Positions 9,657 through 20,960 of a stretch of DNA of 64,000 nucleotides are shown here, piece after piece. The DNA comes from Burkholderia pyrrocinia. Lineage in GTDB: Bacteria; Pseudomonadota; Gammaproteobacteria; Burkholderiales; Burkholderiaceae. Made by a program: the position numbers and the translations under genes. The notes below the pieces were generated by a model, which did not search any database, had not been told where the DNA came from, and saw only the letters and a program-made list of their open reading frames with translations. The stretch covers positions 1,798,001-1,862,000 of the forward strand of contig NZ_CP011503.1 in assembly GCF_001028665.1 (NCBI RefSeq), written 5' to 3'. Each line of letters starts with the position of its first letter. Position 1 is the stretch's first letter.

Positions 9657-11191
9657 GCGCCGCCCGCAGTTCCCATCCGGCGCATCAGCAGATCGCAGCC
9701 GCGCTTGCGTGGCTGCGTCAGCATGTGGCCCCCGCCGCGCAACTGCATGCCGACACGCGCAGCCTCAAGGCTGGCGACGTGTTTGTCGCGTATGCGGTCG
9801 ACGGGGCAGACAACCGCGCCTTCATTGTCGACGCCGTCGCACGTGGTGCGGCCGCCGTGCTGTATCAGCCGGAAGGGCTGGCCGCCGCGCCGGCCGTGCC
9901 CGTCGCGCTCGCGGTGCCGGCGCTCGACCAGCTCGCCGGCGAGATCGCCAGCGGCTGGTACGGCGATCCGAGCGACAGCCTGCTCGCGGTGGGTGTAACG
10001 GGTACGAACGGCAAGACCTCGTGCACGCAATGGATTGCCGCCGCGCTGACGGCGCTGCACCAGCCGTGCGCCGTGATCGGCACGCTCGGCAGCGGGATGC
10101 CGGGCCAGCTCGTGCCGACGGGCTTCACGACACCCGACGCGCCGCAACTGCAGCGCAGCCTGGCGCAGTTGCGCGACGCGGGTGCGAAGGCCGTGGCGAT
10201 GGAGGTGTCGTCGCACGCGCTGCATCAGGGGCGCGTGAACGGTACCGCGTTCGACATCGCGGTATTTACGAATCTCACGCAGGATCACCTCGACTATCAC
10301 GGCACGTTCGACGCGTACGAGACCGCGAAGGCGAAGCTGTTCGCATGGCGCGGCCTGCGCGCGGCGGTCGTCAACCGCGACGACGCAGCCGGCCAGCGCC
10401 TGCTCGAAAAACTGGCCGGCCGCGTACGCACGATCGCGTACGGGATCGGCGACGCGCAGACGCCCGACGCCGATCGCGAACTGGTCGCGCTCGACGTGCG
10501 CGCCACCGCGACCGGCACGGCATTCCGGCTGCATTCGTCGTGGGGCGACGCGGACGTCGAAGTCGGCACGCTCGGCACGTTCAACGTCAGCAACCTGCTC
10601 GCCGTGCTCGGCTCGCTGCTCGCGGCCGACGTGCCGTTCGACGCGGCGCTTGCCGAGATCGAACGGCTCGAGTCCGTCAACGGCCGGATGCAGCGGCTCG
10701 GCGGCCGGCTGCAGAACGACGAACCGCTCGTCGTGATCGACTACGCGCACACGCCCGACGCGCTCGAGAAGACGCTCGACGCGCTGCGCCCGATCGCCGC
10801 GGCGCGTGGTGGCCGGCTCGTCTGCATGTTCGGCTGCGGCGGCGATCGCGATGCGACGAAGCGGCCGCTGATGGGCGCGATCGCGGAGCGGCTCGCCGAC
10901 GAGATCGTCGTCACGAGCGACAACCCGCGCAGCGAAGATCCGCAGCGCATCATCGACCAGATCGTCGCGGGCATGATCGCGCCCGATCGCGCACGCCGGA
11001 TCGAGGATCGCGCGAGCGCGATCCTGCAGGCCGTGCGCGGCGCCGCACGCGAAGATGTCGTCGTGCTGGCCGGCAAGGGCCACGAAGCAACGCAGGAAAT
11101 CATGGGCAAGAAGCGTACGTTCTCCGACCAGGATCACGCGCGGCTCGCGCTGGCAGCGCGCGCGACGCACGGCAAGGGAGGCGGCGAATGA
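9653..11191 (+). CDS. murE: UDP-MurNAc-L-Ala-D-Glu:meso-DAP ligase
   Basis: MurE adds meso-diaminopimelate to the cytoplasmic peptidoglycan precursor. This 512-residue Mur ligase has its ATP loop GVTGTNGKTSCTQW near residue 114, the middle-domain motif TNLTQDHLDYHG near 205, and DNPRSEDP near 423. The DNPR signature is the one that selects meso-DAP rather than lysine, as expected for a Gram-negative bacterium. The carbamylated-lysine region is present. Stop/start overlaps join it to ftsI and murF. Confidence 0.96.
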   Translation: MSAARSSHPAHQQIAAALAWLRQHVAPAAQLHADTRSLKAGDVFVAYAVDGADNRAFIVDAVARGAAAVLYQPEGLAAAPAVPVALAVPALDQLAGEIASGWYGDPSDSLLAVGVTGTNGKTSCTQWIAAALTALHQPCAVIGTLGSGMPGQLVPTGFTTPDAPQLQRSLAQLRDAGAKAVAMEVSSHALHQGRVNGTAFDIAVFTNLTQDHLDYHGTFDAYETAKAKLFAWRGLRAAVVNRDDAAGQRLLEKLAGRVRTIAYGIGDAQTPDADRELVALDVRATATGTAFRLHSSWGDADVEVGTLGTFNVSNLLAVLGSLLAADVPFDAALAEIERLESVNGRMQRLGGRLQNDEPLVVIDYAHTPDALEKTLDALRPIAAARGGRLVCMFGCGGDRDATKRPLMGAIAERLADEIVVTSDNPRSEDPQRIIDQIVAGMIAPDRARRIEDRASAILQAVRGAAREDVVVLAGKGHEATQEIMGKKRTFSDQDHARLALAARATHGKGGGE

Positions 11192-12594
11192 CGATGCTCA
11201 GTCTCGGTGAAGCCGCCCGCCTGATTCCCGGTGCAACCGTTCACGGCGATGCGGCCGTCACCTTCGACCGCGTGTCGACGGACAGCCGCACGGTCGGCCC
11301 GGGCGACCTGTTCGTCGCGCTGAAAGGCGAGCGCTTCGATGCGCACGACTTCCTTGGCGATGTCGCCGCGCGCGGCGCTGCCGCGGCGCTGGTCGCGCAC
11401 GTGCCGGCGGGCCTCGCGATGCCGGCGATCGAAGGCGGCGAAACGCGTGCCGCGCTCGGCGCGCTCGCGCACGGCTGGCGCAAACGATTCCCGGTGCCGC
11501 TCGTCGCGGTGACGGGCAGCAACGGCAAGACGACCGTCAAGGAAATGATCGCGTCGATCTTCGCGGCGGCGGTCGGCACCGACGCGCGGCTCGCGACGGC
11601 CGGCAACCTGAACAACGACGTCGGCCTGCCGCTGACGCTGCTGCGCCTGTCGGCCGCGCATCGCCTCGCGGTGATCGAACTCGGGATGAACCACCCGGGC
11701 GAGACCGAGATCCTTGCGCGCCTCACGGCGCCGACGGTCGCGCTCGTCAACAACGCGCAGCGCGAGCACCAGGAATTCATGGCGACGGTCGAAGCCGTCG
11801 CGCTCGAACACGCGGCCGTGATTCACGCACTGCCGCCGGACGGCGTCGCGGTGTTCCCGGCCGACGACGCGTACGCGGGCATCTGGCGCGTCGCGGCGAC
11901 CGGCAACCGGATCCTCGATTTTGCGTTGCACGATGCCGAACGGCAGAACGACGCACAGGTCACGGGCCGTCTTCACGGCGGCGAACTCGCGATCGACACG
12001 CCGGCCGGCGCCGTCACGGTGCGGCTGCGTGCGCTCGGCGAGCACAACGCGCGCAACGCGCTGGCCGCGACGGCCGCGGCGTTGGGCGCCGGCGTCGCGC
12101 TGTCGGCGATCAGGCAGGGCCTCGAATCGTTCGAACCGGTCAAGGGCCGGCTGCAGGTGAAGCCGGCGATCGCGGGCAGTCTCGCGGGCGCGACGGTCGT
12201 CGACGATACGTACAACGCGAACCCCGATTCGATGCGTGCCGCGATCGACGTGCTCGCCGCGCATCCGGCGCCGCGCGTGCTGGTGATCGGCGACATGGGC
12301 GAGGTCGGCGACGAAGGGCCGGCATTCCATCGCGAGATCGGCGCATACGCGCGCGAGCGCGGGATCGACGCGCTGTTCGCGCTCGGCGATGCATCGCGCG
12401 ATGCGTGTACGGCATACGGCGACACGGCCCGCCATTTCGACGACGTCGGCGCGCTCGTGTCGGCGCTGCTCGCGGCGGGCTACGGCGCACAGGCGACGGT
12501 GCTCGTGAAGGGCTCGCGGTACATGAAGATGGAGCGCGTGGTCGACGCGCTGACGAACCAACCCGCGGCGGGCGCGACGCCCGCTGCACACTGA
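11188..12594 (+). CDS. murF: UDP-MurNAc-tripeptide:D-Ala-D-Ala ligase
   Basis: MurF adds the D-Ala-D-Ala dipeptide to complete the UDP-MurNAc pentapeptide. The 468-residue protein shows the N-terminal substrate domain motif STDSRTVGPGDLFVALKG near residue 31, the ATP loop VTGSNGKTTVKEM near 108, GMNHPGE near 168 and DTYNANPDSMRA near 339. The length is usual for the family. The ATG overlaps the murE TGA. mraY follows after a 16-bp gap containing GAAGGAAG, one of the few non-overlapping junctions in the cluster. Confidence 0.95.
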   Translation: MTMLSLGEAARLIPGATVHGDAAVTFDRVSTDSRTVGPGDLFVALKGERFDAHDFLGDVAARGAAAALVAHVPAGLAMPAIEGGETRAALGALAHGWRKRFPVPLVAVTGSNGKTTVKEMIASIFAAAVGTDARLATAGNLNNDVGLPLTLLRLSAAHRLAVIELGMNHPGETEILARLTAPTVALVNNAQREHQEFMATVEAVALEHAAVIHALPPDGVAVFPADDAYAGIWRVAATGNRILDFALHDAERQNDAQVTGRLHGGELAIDTPAGAVTVRLRALGEHNARNALAATAAALGAGVALSAIRQGLESFEPVKGRLQVKPAIAGSLAGATVVDDTYNANPDSMRAAIDVLAAHPAPRVLVIGDMGEVGDEGPAFHREIGAYARERGIDALFALGDASRDACTAYGDTARHFDDVGALVSALLAAGYGAQATVLVKGSRYMKMERVVDALTNQPAAGATPAAH

Positions 12595-12610
12595 GTAGAA
12601 GGAAGGAAGC

Positions 12611-13780
12611 ATGCTGCTGGCGCTGGCGCAATGGCTGCAAGGAGACGCAAGCTTTTTGCGCTTGTTCACGTACCTCACGTTCCGGGCGGTGATGGCCACC
12701 ATCACCGCGCTGGGGATCGGGCTCGTGTGCGGTCCGTGGGTGATCCGCAAGCTGACGCAAATGAAGGTCGGGCAGGCCGTGCGCAAGGACGGCCCGCAGA
12801 CTCACCTCGTCAAGTCCGGCACGCCGACGATGGGCGGCGTGCTGATCCTGATCGGCATCGCGGTCGCGACGCTGCTGTGGGGCGACCTGACGAACCGTTT
12901 CATCTGGATCGTGATGCTCGTCACGTTCGGTTTCGGCGTGATCGGCTGGGTCGACGATTACCGCAAGGTCGTCCACAAGGACCCGCGCGGGATGTCGTCC
13001 CGCGAGAAGTATTTCTGGCAGTCGGTGATCGGGCTGTTCGCGGCCGTCTACCTCGCCTTCAGCGTGTCCGAGGCGAACAACGTGCGCGTGTTCGACCTGT
13101 TCATGGCGTGGGTGCGCAGCGGCCTGTCGATGGGGCTGCCGGCCCGCGCCGACCTGATGCTGCCGTTCCTGAAGTCGATCAGCTACCCGCTCGGCGTGTG
13201 GGGCTTCATCGTGCTGACCTACTTCGTCATCGTCGGCGCGAGCAACGCGGTGAACCTGACCGACGGCCTCGACGGTCTCGTGATCATGCCGGTCGTGCTG
13301 GTCGGTGCGTCGCTCGGTGTGTTCGCGTACGTGATGGGCAGCGCGGTCTATTCAAAATACCTGCTGTTCCCGCACATCCCGGGCGCGGGCGAACTGCTGA
13401 TCTTCTGTTCCGCGATGGGCGGGGCAGGGCTCGCGTTCCTCTGGTTCAACACGCACCCCGCGCAGGTGTTCATGGGCGACGTGGGCGCGCTGGCACTCGG
13501 CGGCGCGCTCGGCACGGTCGCGGTGATCGTGCGCCAGGAAATCGTGCTGTTCATCATGGGTGGCATCTTCGTCGCGGAAACGCTGTCGGTGATGCTGCAG
13601 GTTTCGTGGTTCAAGTACACGAAAAAGCGCTACGGGGAAGGGCGGCGCCTGCTGAAGATGGCGCCGCTGCATCACCATTTCGAATTGTCCGGCTGGAAGG
13701 AAACGCAGGTGGTGGTGCGTTTCTGGATCATCACGCTGATGCTGTGCCTGTTCGGTCTGACCACCCTCAAGTTGCGGTAA
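12611..13780 (+). CDS. mraY: Phospho-MurNAc-pentapeptide transferase
   Basis: MraY transfers phospho-MurNAc-pentapeptide to undecaprenyl phosphate, forming lipid I at the inner membrane. The 389-residue polytopic protein has about ten membrane segments. Conserved cytoplasmic motifs are TPTMGGVLI, the catalytic aspartates in [18 protein letters not shown], and the histidine-rich [14 protein letters not shown] near the C-terminus. The length is as in other proteobacteria, with a slightly longer loop after the third membrane segment. Confidence 0.96.
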   Translation: MLLALAQWLQGDASFLRLFTYLTFRAVMATITALGIGLVCGPWVIRKLTQMKVGQAVRKDGPQTHLVKSGTPTMGGVLILIGIAVATLLWGDLTNRFIWIVMLVTFGFGVIGWVDDYRKVVHKDPRGMSSREKYFWQSVIGLFAAVYLAFSVSEANNVRVFDLFMAWVRSGLSMGLPARADLMLPFLKSISYPLGVWGFIVLTYFVIVGASNAVNLTDGLDGLVIMPVVLVGASLGVFAYVMGSAVYSKYLLFPHIPGAGELLIFCSAMGGAGLAFLWFNTHPAQVFMGDVGALALGGALGTVAVIVRQEIVLFIMGGIFVAETLSVMLQVSWFKYTKKRYGEGRRLLKMAPLHHHFELSGWKETQVVVRFWIITLMLCLFGLTTLKLR

Positions 13781-13796
13781 AGGAAAGGTAACAAGG

Positions 13797-15320
13797 ATGT
13801 CTGGCGAGATGTTTGGAGATCGGCAACGGCCGATGGTGCTCGTACTGGGGCTCGGGGAATCGGGTCTCGCGATCGCGCGATGGTGCGCGAGGCACGGGTG
13901 CCGGCTGCGAATTGCCGATACCCGCGAGGCGCCGCCCAACCTTGCCGCGCTGCAGGCCGAAGGTATCGATGCGGAATTCGTCGGCGGGGCGTTCGCGCCC
14001 GCGCTGCTCGACGGCGGCGTCGAGATCGTCGGGCTGAGCCCTGGCCTGTCGCCGCTCGAGCCGGCGCTCGCGGCGCTGGTCGCGGCCGCGAACGAGCGCG
14101 GGATCGCGGTGTGGGGCGAGCTGGAATTCTTCGCGCAGGCGCTGCGCGCGCTCGGCACGAGCGGCTACCAGCCGAAGGTGCTCGCGATCACCGGCACCAA
14201 CGGCAAGACCACGACGACGAGCCTTACGGGCCTGCTGTGCCAGCGCGCGGGCAAGAAGGTCGCCGTCGCAGGCAACATCAGCCCGGCGATGCTCGACCGG
14301 CTCGCGGGCGCGATCGACGAAACGGCGCTGCCCGACGTGTGGGTGCTCGAACTGTCGAGCTTCCAGCTCGAGACCGCGCGCACGTTCGCGCCGGATGCGG
14401 CCGCGATCCTCAACATCACGCAGGACCACCTCGACTGGCACGGCAGCTTCGATGCGTACGCGCAGGCAAAGGGCCGGATCTTCGGCGCGACGACGACGCG
14501 CGTGCTGAACCGCGACGATGCGGCCGTGATGAAGTTCGCGCCGGCAGCGGGCGTGGCAGACGCGCCGCGCACGGTCACGTTCGGCCTGAACGAGCCGACG
14601 CAGGACGGCGACTACGGGCTGTCGCGCGACAACGGCATTGCGTGGCTGGTGGAAGCCGTCGATCGCGACGCGCCGGATGAAGCGGCGCCGACCCGCCGGC
14701 GCAAGCGCGACGCCGCGCATACGCCCGACATCGCGCAGAAGCGCCTGATGCCGGCCGATGCGCTGCGCATCCGCGGGCTGCACAACGCGGCGAACGCGCT
14801 GGCCGCGTTCGCGCTCGCGCGTGCAATCGACCTGCCGGCCGCGCCGCTGCTGCACGCGCTGCGCGAATACCGCGGCGAGGCGCATCGCGTCGAAGTGATC
14901 GCGACGATCGATGACGTGGACTACGTCGACGACAGCAAGGGCACGAACGTGGGCGCGACGGTTGCCGCGCTCGACGGGCTCGCGCAGAGGATCGTGCTGA
15001 TCGCCGGTGGCGACGGCAAGGGGCAGGATTTCGCGCCGCTGGTCGCGCCGGTCGCGCGCTGGTGCCGCGCGGTGATGCTGATCGGTCGCGACGCACCGGC
15101 GATTCGCGACACGCTCGCCGAAACGGGCGTGCCGCTCGCCGAGCATGCGACGCTCGAAGGCGCGGTGCACGCGGCGGCCGACCTGGCGGAGCCGGGTGAC
15201 GCGGTGCTGCTGTCGCCCGCGTGCGCGAGCCTCGACATGTTCAGGAACTACGCCCATCGCGCGGATGTGTTCCGCGCGGCGGTCGACGAAATCGCCATCG
15301 ACAAAGGAGCGACGCCATGA
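13797..15320 (+). CDS. murD: UDP-MurNAc-L-alanine:D-glutamate ligase
   Basis: MurD adds D-glutamate to UDP-MurNAc-L-Ala in the cytoplasm. Visible motifs are the N-terminal [17 protein letters not shown] dinucleotide-like fold, the ATP loop [13 protein letters not shown] near residue 131, [16 protein letters not shown] near 203 and [15 protein letters not shown] near 379. At 507 residues it is clearly longer than E. coli MurD (about 438). Part of the excess is a basic insertion ([18 protein letters not shown]) near residues 299-316. The stop overlaps the ftsW start. Confidence 0.95.
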   Translation: MSGEMFGDRQRPMVLVLGLGESGLAIARWCARHGCRLRIADTREAPPNLAALQAEGIDAEFVGGAFAPALLDGGVEIVGLSPGLSPLEPALAALVAAANERGIAVWGELEFFAQALRALGTSGYQPKVLAITGTNGKTTTTSLTGLLCQRAGKKVAVAGNISPAMLDRLAGAIDETALPDVWVLELSSFQLETARTFAPDAAAILNITQDHLDWHGSFDAYAQAKGRIFGATTTRVLNRDDAAVMKFAPAAGVADAPRTVTFGLNEPTQDGDYGLSRDNGIAWLVEAVDRDAPDEAAPTRRRKRDAAHTPDIAQKRLMPADALRIRGLHNAANALAAFALARAIDLPAAPLLHALREYRGEAHRVEVIATIDDVDYVDDSKGTNVGATVAALDGLAQRIVLIAGGDGKGQDFAPLVAPVARWCRAVMLIGRDAPAIRDTLAETGVPLAEHATLEGAVHAAADLAEPGDAVLLSPACASLDMFRNYAHRADVFRAAVDEIAIDKGATP

Positions 15321-16600
15321 GCTGGTCCGATCGCCTCGTCTCCCGTTTCAACGATCGGCGCGATGCCGGCGGCAACGCCGCGGGCGGTCGCGTCGCGTCG
15401 GCCACGCGCGCCGCGACGGGCGGCCTCGCGAGCGTCGTCAATGGCGTGCGCCCGAGCCGCTCGCGGATGCTCGACTTCGACTACTCGCTTCTGTGGGTGG
15501 CGATCGCGTTGCTCGGGCTTGGCGTCGTGATGGTGTACTCGGCGTCGATTGCAATGCCCGATTCGCCGAAATACGCGTCGTATCACGATTACGCGTTCCT
15601 GATGCGCCACTGCGTGTCGCTCGTCGTCGCGTTCATCGCGGCGGTGATCGCGTTCCGCGTGCCCGTGTCGACGTGGGACAAGTACGCGCCGCATCTCTTC
15701 CTTATCGCGCTCGTCAGCCTCGTGATCGTGCTGATCCCGCACGTCGGCAAGGGCGTGAACGGCGCGCGCCGCTGGATTCCGCTCGGCATCACGAACATGC
15801 AACCGTCGGAAGTCATGAAGCTCGCGGTGACGATCTACGCGGCGAACTACACGGTGCGCAAGCAGGAATACATGCAGAGCTTCGCGAAGGGCTTCCTGCC
15901 GATGGCTTGCGCGGTGGGCCTCGTCGGCGCGCTGCTGCTGCTCGAGCCGGACATGGGCGCATTCATGGTGATCGCCGCGATCGCGATGGGCGTGCTGTTC
16001 CTCGGTGGCGTGAACGGCAAGCTGTTCGGCGGCCTCGTCGCGACGGCGGTCGGCACGTTCACGATGCTCGTGTGGCTGTCGCCGTGGCGTCGCGAGCGGA
16101 TCTTCGCGTATCTCGACCCGTGGGACGAGCGCTACGCGCAGGGCAAGGCCTACCAGCTCACGCATTCGCTGATCGCGTTCGGCCGCGGCGAATGGTTCGG
16201 CGTCGGCCTTGGCGGCAGCGTCGAGAAGCTCAATTACCTGCCGGAAGCGCATACCGACTTCATCCTCGCGGTGATCGGCGAGGAACTCGGTTTCATCGGC
16301 GTGATGGTCGTGATCCTGCTGTTCTACTGGATCGTGCGCCGTGCGTTCGAGATCGGCCGTCAGGCGCTCGCGCTCGACCGCACGTTCGCGGGGCTGACGG
16401 CGAAGGGCATCGGTATCTGGTTCGGCGCGCAGGCGTTCATCAACATGGGCGTGAACCTCGGGCTGCTGCCGACCAAGGGCCTGACGCTGCCGCTGGTGAG
16501 CTACGGCGGCTCGGGCATTCTGCTGAACTGCGTCGCGCTCGCGGTGCTGCTGCGGGTCGACTATGAAAATCGCGTACTGATGCGGGGAGGGAAGGTATGA
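15317..16600 (+). CDS. ftsW: Septal peptidoglycan glycosyltransferase FtsW
   Basis: FtsW is a SEDS-family enzyme that polymerises glycan strands from lipid II at the septum with FtsI. The 427-residue protein has a long arginine- and serine-rich cytoplasmic N-terminus (about 50 residues) and about ten membrane helices starting near residue 56. SEDS signatures include ARRWIPLG, the [19 protein letters not shown] loop and [15 protein letters not shown] near residue 395. The C-terminus reads VLMRGGKV. The last codons overlap an ATG at 16597 that probably was the original murG start before the insertion described below. Confidence 0.95.
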   Translation: MSWSDRLVSRFNDRRDAGGNAAGGRVASATRAATGGLASVVNGVRPSRSRMLDFDYSLLWVAIALLGLGVVMVYSASIAMPDSPKYASYHDYAFLMRHCVSLVVAFIAAVIAFRVPVSTWDKYAPHLFLIALVSLVIVLIPHVGKGVNGARRWIPLGITNMQPSEVMKLAVTIYAANYTVRKQEYMQSFAKGFLPMACAVGLVGALLLLEPDMGAFMVIAAIAMGVLFLGGVNGKLFGGLVATAVGTFTMLVWLSPWRRERIFAYLDPWDERYAQGKAYQLTHSLIAFGRGEWFGVGLGGSVEKLNYLPEAHTDFILAVIGEELGFIGVMVVILLFYWIVRRAFEIGRQALALDRTFAGLTAKGIGIWFGAQAFINMGVNLGLLPTKGLTLPLVSYGGSGILLNCVALAVLLRVDYENRVLMRGGKV

Positions 16601-16727
16601 CCTCCCCGTGTCAGTACGCGATTTCGGCGAAGGCTAACTTCGTGCGCGAAGCGTGCGAAGTTAAGCGCAGCGGCCGTAGCCAAAACGCTCGTTCATTCTT
16701 GCTGATGCGGGGAGGGAAGGTATGACC
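16577..16727 (+). repeat. 125-bp insertion with 26-bp direct duplication at the ftsW/murG junction
   Basis: The 26 bases at 16577-16602 (the ftsW tail plus a ribosome-binding site and ATGACC) recur identically at 16702-16727. The two copies lie 125 bp apart. The first 24 bases downstream (16601-16624) are a 22/24 reverse-complement copy of 16567-16590, so the left edge also forms an inverted repeat around a 10-base spacer. A smaller hairpin (AACTTCG/CGAAGTT) lies inside, near 16636-16662. The segment separates ftsW from murG, whereas most neighbouring genes overlap. It could be a small dispersed repeat or a template-switch product. Confidence 0.85.
16597..16725 (+). CDS. 42-codon mini-ORF bridging ftsW and murG (hypothetical)
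   Basis: An ATG overlapping the ftsW TGA (ATGA) opens a 42-codon frame whose own TGA overlaps the murG ATG, again as ATGA. It uses the duplicated GGGGAGGGAAGG ribosome-binding site. The peptide begins [12 protein letters not shown] and ends LMRGGKV, the same tail as FtsW because that DNA is duplicated. It has no recognisable domain. Its likely role, if translated, is to carry ribosomes across the insertion and keep murG translationally coupled. It may equally be an accident of the insertion; no protein function is claimed. Confidence 0.4.
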   Translation: MTSPCQYAISAKANFVREACEVKRSGRSQNARSFLLMRGGKV

Positions 16728-17821
16728 GCGTCGCGACGCACGCTGATGGTGATGGCAGGCGGCACCGGGGGGCACGTGTTCCCGGGGCTCGCGGTCGCGC
16801 ACCGGATGGAAGCGGCGGGCTGGCGCGTCGTGTGGCTCGGCAATCCGGCCGGGATGGAAGCGACGCTCGTGCCGAAGCACGGCATCCCGATGGAGTACGT
16901 GCGGTTCGGCGGACTGCGCGGCAAGGGCCTGAAGACCAAGCTGACGCTGCCGCTCAACCTGCTGCGCGCGTGCTGGCAGAGCCTCGGCGCGTTGCGCCGC
17001 GTGCGGCCGGACGTCGTGCTCGGGATGGGTGGCTACATCACGTTCCCGGCGGGCGTGATGACCGCGCTGTCGGGCCGTCCGCTCGTGCTGCATGAACAGA
17101 ATTCGATTGCGGGCCTGACGAACAAGGTGCTCGCGAAATTCGCGAAACGCGTGCTCGTCGCGTTCCCTGACGCACTGCCGCACGCGGAATGGACCGGCAA
17201 CCCGATTCGCACGGAACTTGCGCGCACGGAACCGCCCAAAGCACGCTATGCATCGCGCAGCGGCCCGCTGAACGTGCTGGTCGTCGGCGGCAGCCTCGGC
17301 GCGGCCGCGCTGAATGAAGTCGTGCCCTGCGCGCTGGCGATGCTGGCGCCGGGTGAACGCCCACGGATCGTGCACCAGGCGGGCGCGAAGCATATCGACG
17401 TGCTGAAGGCGAATTACGAAGCGGCCGGTTTTGCGGCTGGCGAGGACGTGCGGCTCGTACCGTTCATCGACGACATGGCGGCCGCGTATGCGGCGGCGGA
17501 TCTCGTGATCTGCCGGTCGGGCGCGATGACGGTGTCGGAGATCGCGGCGGTGGGCGTGGCGGCGCTGTTCGTGCCGTTCCCGTATGCGGTCGACGATCAC
17601 CAGACGACCAACGCCGCGTTCCTCGCCGATGCGGGCGCGGCGGTGCTGGTGCAACAACGCGACCTGTCGGCGGATTTGCTCGCCGACTGGCTGCGCGGCC
17701 AGACGCGGGCGTCGCTCGCGGACATGGCGGAACGTTCGCGCTCATTGGCGAAGCCGGAGGCCACCGATGAAGTCGCGCGCATTTGCGCGAAGGTGGCCGG
17801 CGCGAACCTGGAAATATTGCA

Positions 17822-17825
<4 letters not shown>
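16722..17825 (+). CDS. murG: UDP-GlcNAc:lipid I N-acetylglucosaminyltransferase
   Basis: MurG is a peripheral inner-membrane glycosyltransferase that converts lipid I to lipid II. The 367-residue GT28 protein has the N-terminal glycine loop [19 protein letters not shown] near residue 9, [15 protein letters not shown] near 121, [13 protein letters not shown] near 186 and the UDP-GlcNAc pocket [14 protein letters not shown] near 265. The start used lies in the second copy of the duplicated initiation region. Its stop overlaps murC (ATGA). Confidence 0.95.
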
Positions 17826-19219
<1,394 letters not shown>

Positions 19220-19220
19220 C

Positions 19221-20162
19221 ATGAGCGGGATCGATCCGAAACGTTTCGGCAAGGTGGCGGTGTTGTTCGGCGGCGAGTCCGCCGAGCGCGAGGTGTCGCT
19301 TACCTCGGGCCGCCTCGTGCTGCAGGGCCTGCGCGATGCGGGCATCGACGCGCATCCGTTCGATCCGGCCGAGCGACCGCTGGCGGCGCTCAAGGACGAG
19401 GGCTTCGAGCGCGCGTTCATCGCGCTGCACGGCGGCTACGGCGAGAACGGCCAGATCCAGGGCGCGCTCGATTTCTACGGGATTCGCTACACGGGCAGCG
19501 GCGTGCTCGGGTCGGCGCTCGGCCTCGACAAGTTCCGCACGAAGCTCGTGTGGCAGCAGACGGGCGTGCCGACGCCGCCGTTCGAGACGGTGATGCGCAG
19601 CGACGACCTCGCGGCGCGCGCGACCGACATCGTCGCGAAGCTCGGCCTGCCGCTGTTCGTGAAGCCGGCGAGCGAGGGCTCGAGCGTCGCGGTGCTGAAG
19701 GTGAAGACGGCCGACGCGTTGCCGGCCGCGCTCGCGGAAGCCGCGACGCACGACAAGATCGTGATCGTCGAGAAGAGCATCGAAGGCGGCGGCGAATACA
19801 CCGCGTGCATCGCCGGCGATCTCGATCTGCCGCTGATCAAGATCGTGCCGGCGGGCGAGTTCTACGACTACCACGCGAAGTATGTCGCCGACGATACGCA
19901 GTACCTGATCCCGTGCGGCTTGCCGGCCGAACAGGAAGCGGAACTGAAGCGCATCGCGCGCCGCGCGTTCGACGTGCTCGGCTGCACCGACTGGGGCCGC
20001 GCGGATTTCATGCTCGACGCGACCGGCAATGCGTATTTCCTGGAAGTGAACACGGCCCCCGGGATGACCGACCACTCGCTGCCGCCGAAGGCTGCGCGCG
20101 CGGTCGGCATCAGCTATTCGGAGCTGGTCGTGAAGGTGCTGTCGCTCACGCTCAACGACTGA
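19221..20162 (+). CDS. ddl: D-alanine--D-alanine ligase
   Basis: Ddl makes the D-Ala-D-Ala dipeptide used by MurF. The 313-residue ATP-grasp protein corresponds in length and position to DdlB of dcw clusters. Motifs: [17 protein letters not shown] near residue 14, [16 protein letters not shown] near 70, [14 protein letters not shown] near 149, and the magnesium-binding [15 protein letters not shown] near 280. The gene begins one base after murC and is 19 bp before ftsQ. Confidence 0.95.
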   Translation: MSGIDPKRFGKVAVLFGGESAEREVSLTSGRLVLQGLRDAGIDAHPFDPAERPLAALKDEGFERAFIALHGGYGENGQIQGALDFYGIRYTGSGVLGSALGLDKFRTKLVWQQTGVPTPPFETVMRSDDLAARATDIVAKLGLPLFVKPASEGSSVAVLKVKTADALPAALAEAATHDKIVIVEKSIEGGGEYTACIAGDLDLPLIKIVPAGEFYDYHAKYVADDTQYLIPCGLPAEQEAELKRIARRAFDVLGCTDWGRADFMLDATGNAYFLEVNTAPGMTDHSLPPKAARAVGISYSELVVKVLSLTLND

Positions 20163-20181
20163 CGCAGGAACGGAACGACGT

Positions 20182-20934
20182 ATGTGGAACAACGTTCGCC
20201 AACTCAACCTTGCCGCCAGCGCGCTGTACGCGCTGCTGCTGCTCGTGTTGGCGGCGGCCGGCTGCTACTGGCTGATCCAGCGCCCGACGTTCGCGCTGCG
20301 GGAAATCCGGATCGACGGCGACACCGAACACATCAACTCGCCGACGGTGCGCGCGGGCGTGGTCGGCCGGCTGAAGGGCAATTTCTTCACGGTGGATCTC
20401 GACACGGCGCGCGCCGCGTTCGAGCAGATGCCGTGGGTGCGGCATGCGAGCGTGCGCCGGGTGTGGCCGAATGCGCTGGCTGTCACGCTCGAGGAGTACA
20501 AACCGCTCGGGACCTGGGGCAGCGACCAGCTCGTGAGCGTCGACGGCGAGCTGTTCACCGCGAACCAGGGCGAACTGGACAAGGAACTGCCGGCGTTCGA
20601 CGGCCCGGAGGGCAGTGCGAAGGAAGTCGTCACGCGGTATCGCGACTTCGGGAAATGGTTTGCGCCGCTGAAGGCGGCGCCGGAAGAAGTGACGCTGTCG
20701 GCGCGGTACGCGTGGACGGTGAAGCTGTCGAACGGCATGCAGGTCGAGCTGGGCAAGGAGCGCAACAGCGAATCGCTGCATGACCGGAGCCAGCGCCTTG
20801 TCGCGGCCTGGCCGGCCGTCACGGAGCGTTGGGGCAACGACATCGAGTACGCGGACCTGCGCTATCCGAACGGATTCGCGATTCGCGCGGCAGGCATGCG
20901 GTTCCTGACCGATACCGACAAGCGCAAGAAGTAA
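20182..20934 (+). CDS. ftsQ: Cell division protein FtsQ
   Basis: FtsQ is a bitopic divisome protein that recruits FtsB and FtsL. It has 250 residues: a short cytoplasmic tail, a membrane helix (about 10-30, LYALLLLVLAAAGCYWLI), a POTRA domain beginning with FALREIRIDGDTEHIN, and the FtsQ/DivIB beta domain containing MPWVRHASVRRVWPNAL. It is somewhat shorter than E. coli FtsQ (276). Position between ddl and ftsA supports the call. Confidence 0.94.
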   Translation: MWNNVRQLNLAASALYALLLLVLAAAGCYWLIQRPTFALREIRIDGDTEHINSPTVRAGVVGRLKGNFFTVDLDTARAAFEQMPWVRHASVRRVWPNALAVTLEEYKPLGTWGSDQLVSVDGELFTANQGELDKELPAFDGPEGSAKEVVTRYRDFGKWFAPLKAAPEEVTLSARYAWTVKLSNGMQVELGKERNSESLHDRSQRLVAAWPAVTERWGNDIEYADLRYPNGFAIRAAGMRFLTDTDKRKK

Positions 20935-20960
20935 CGAGAGATCACACGCAAGAGCACTTT

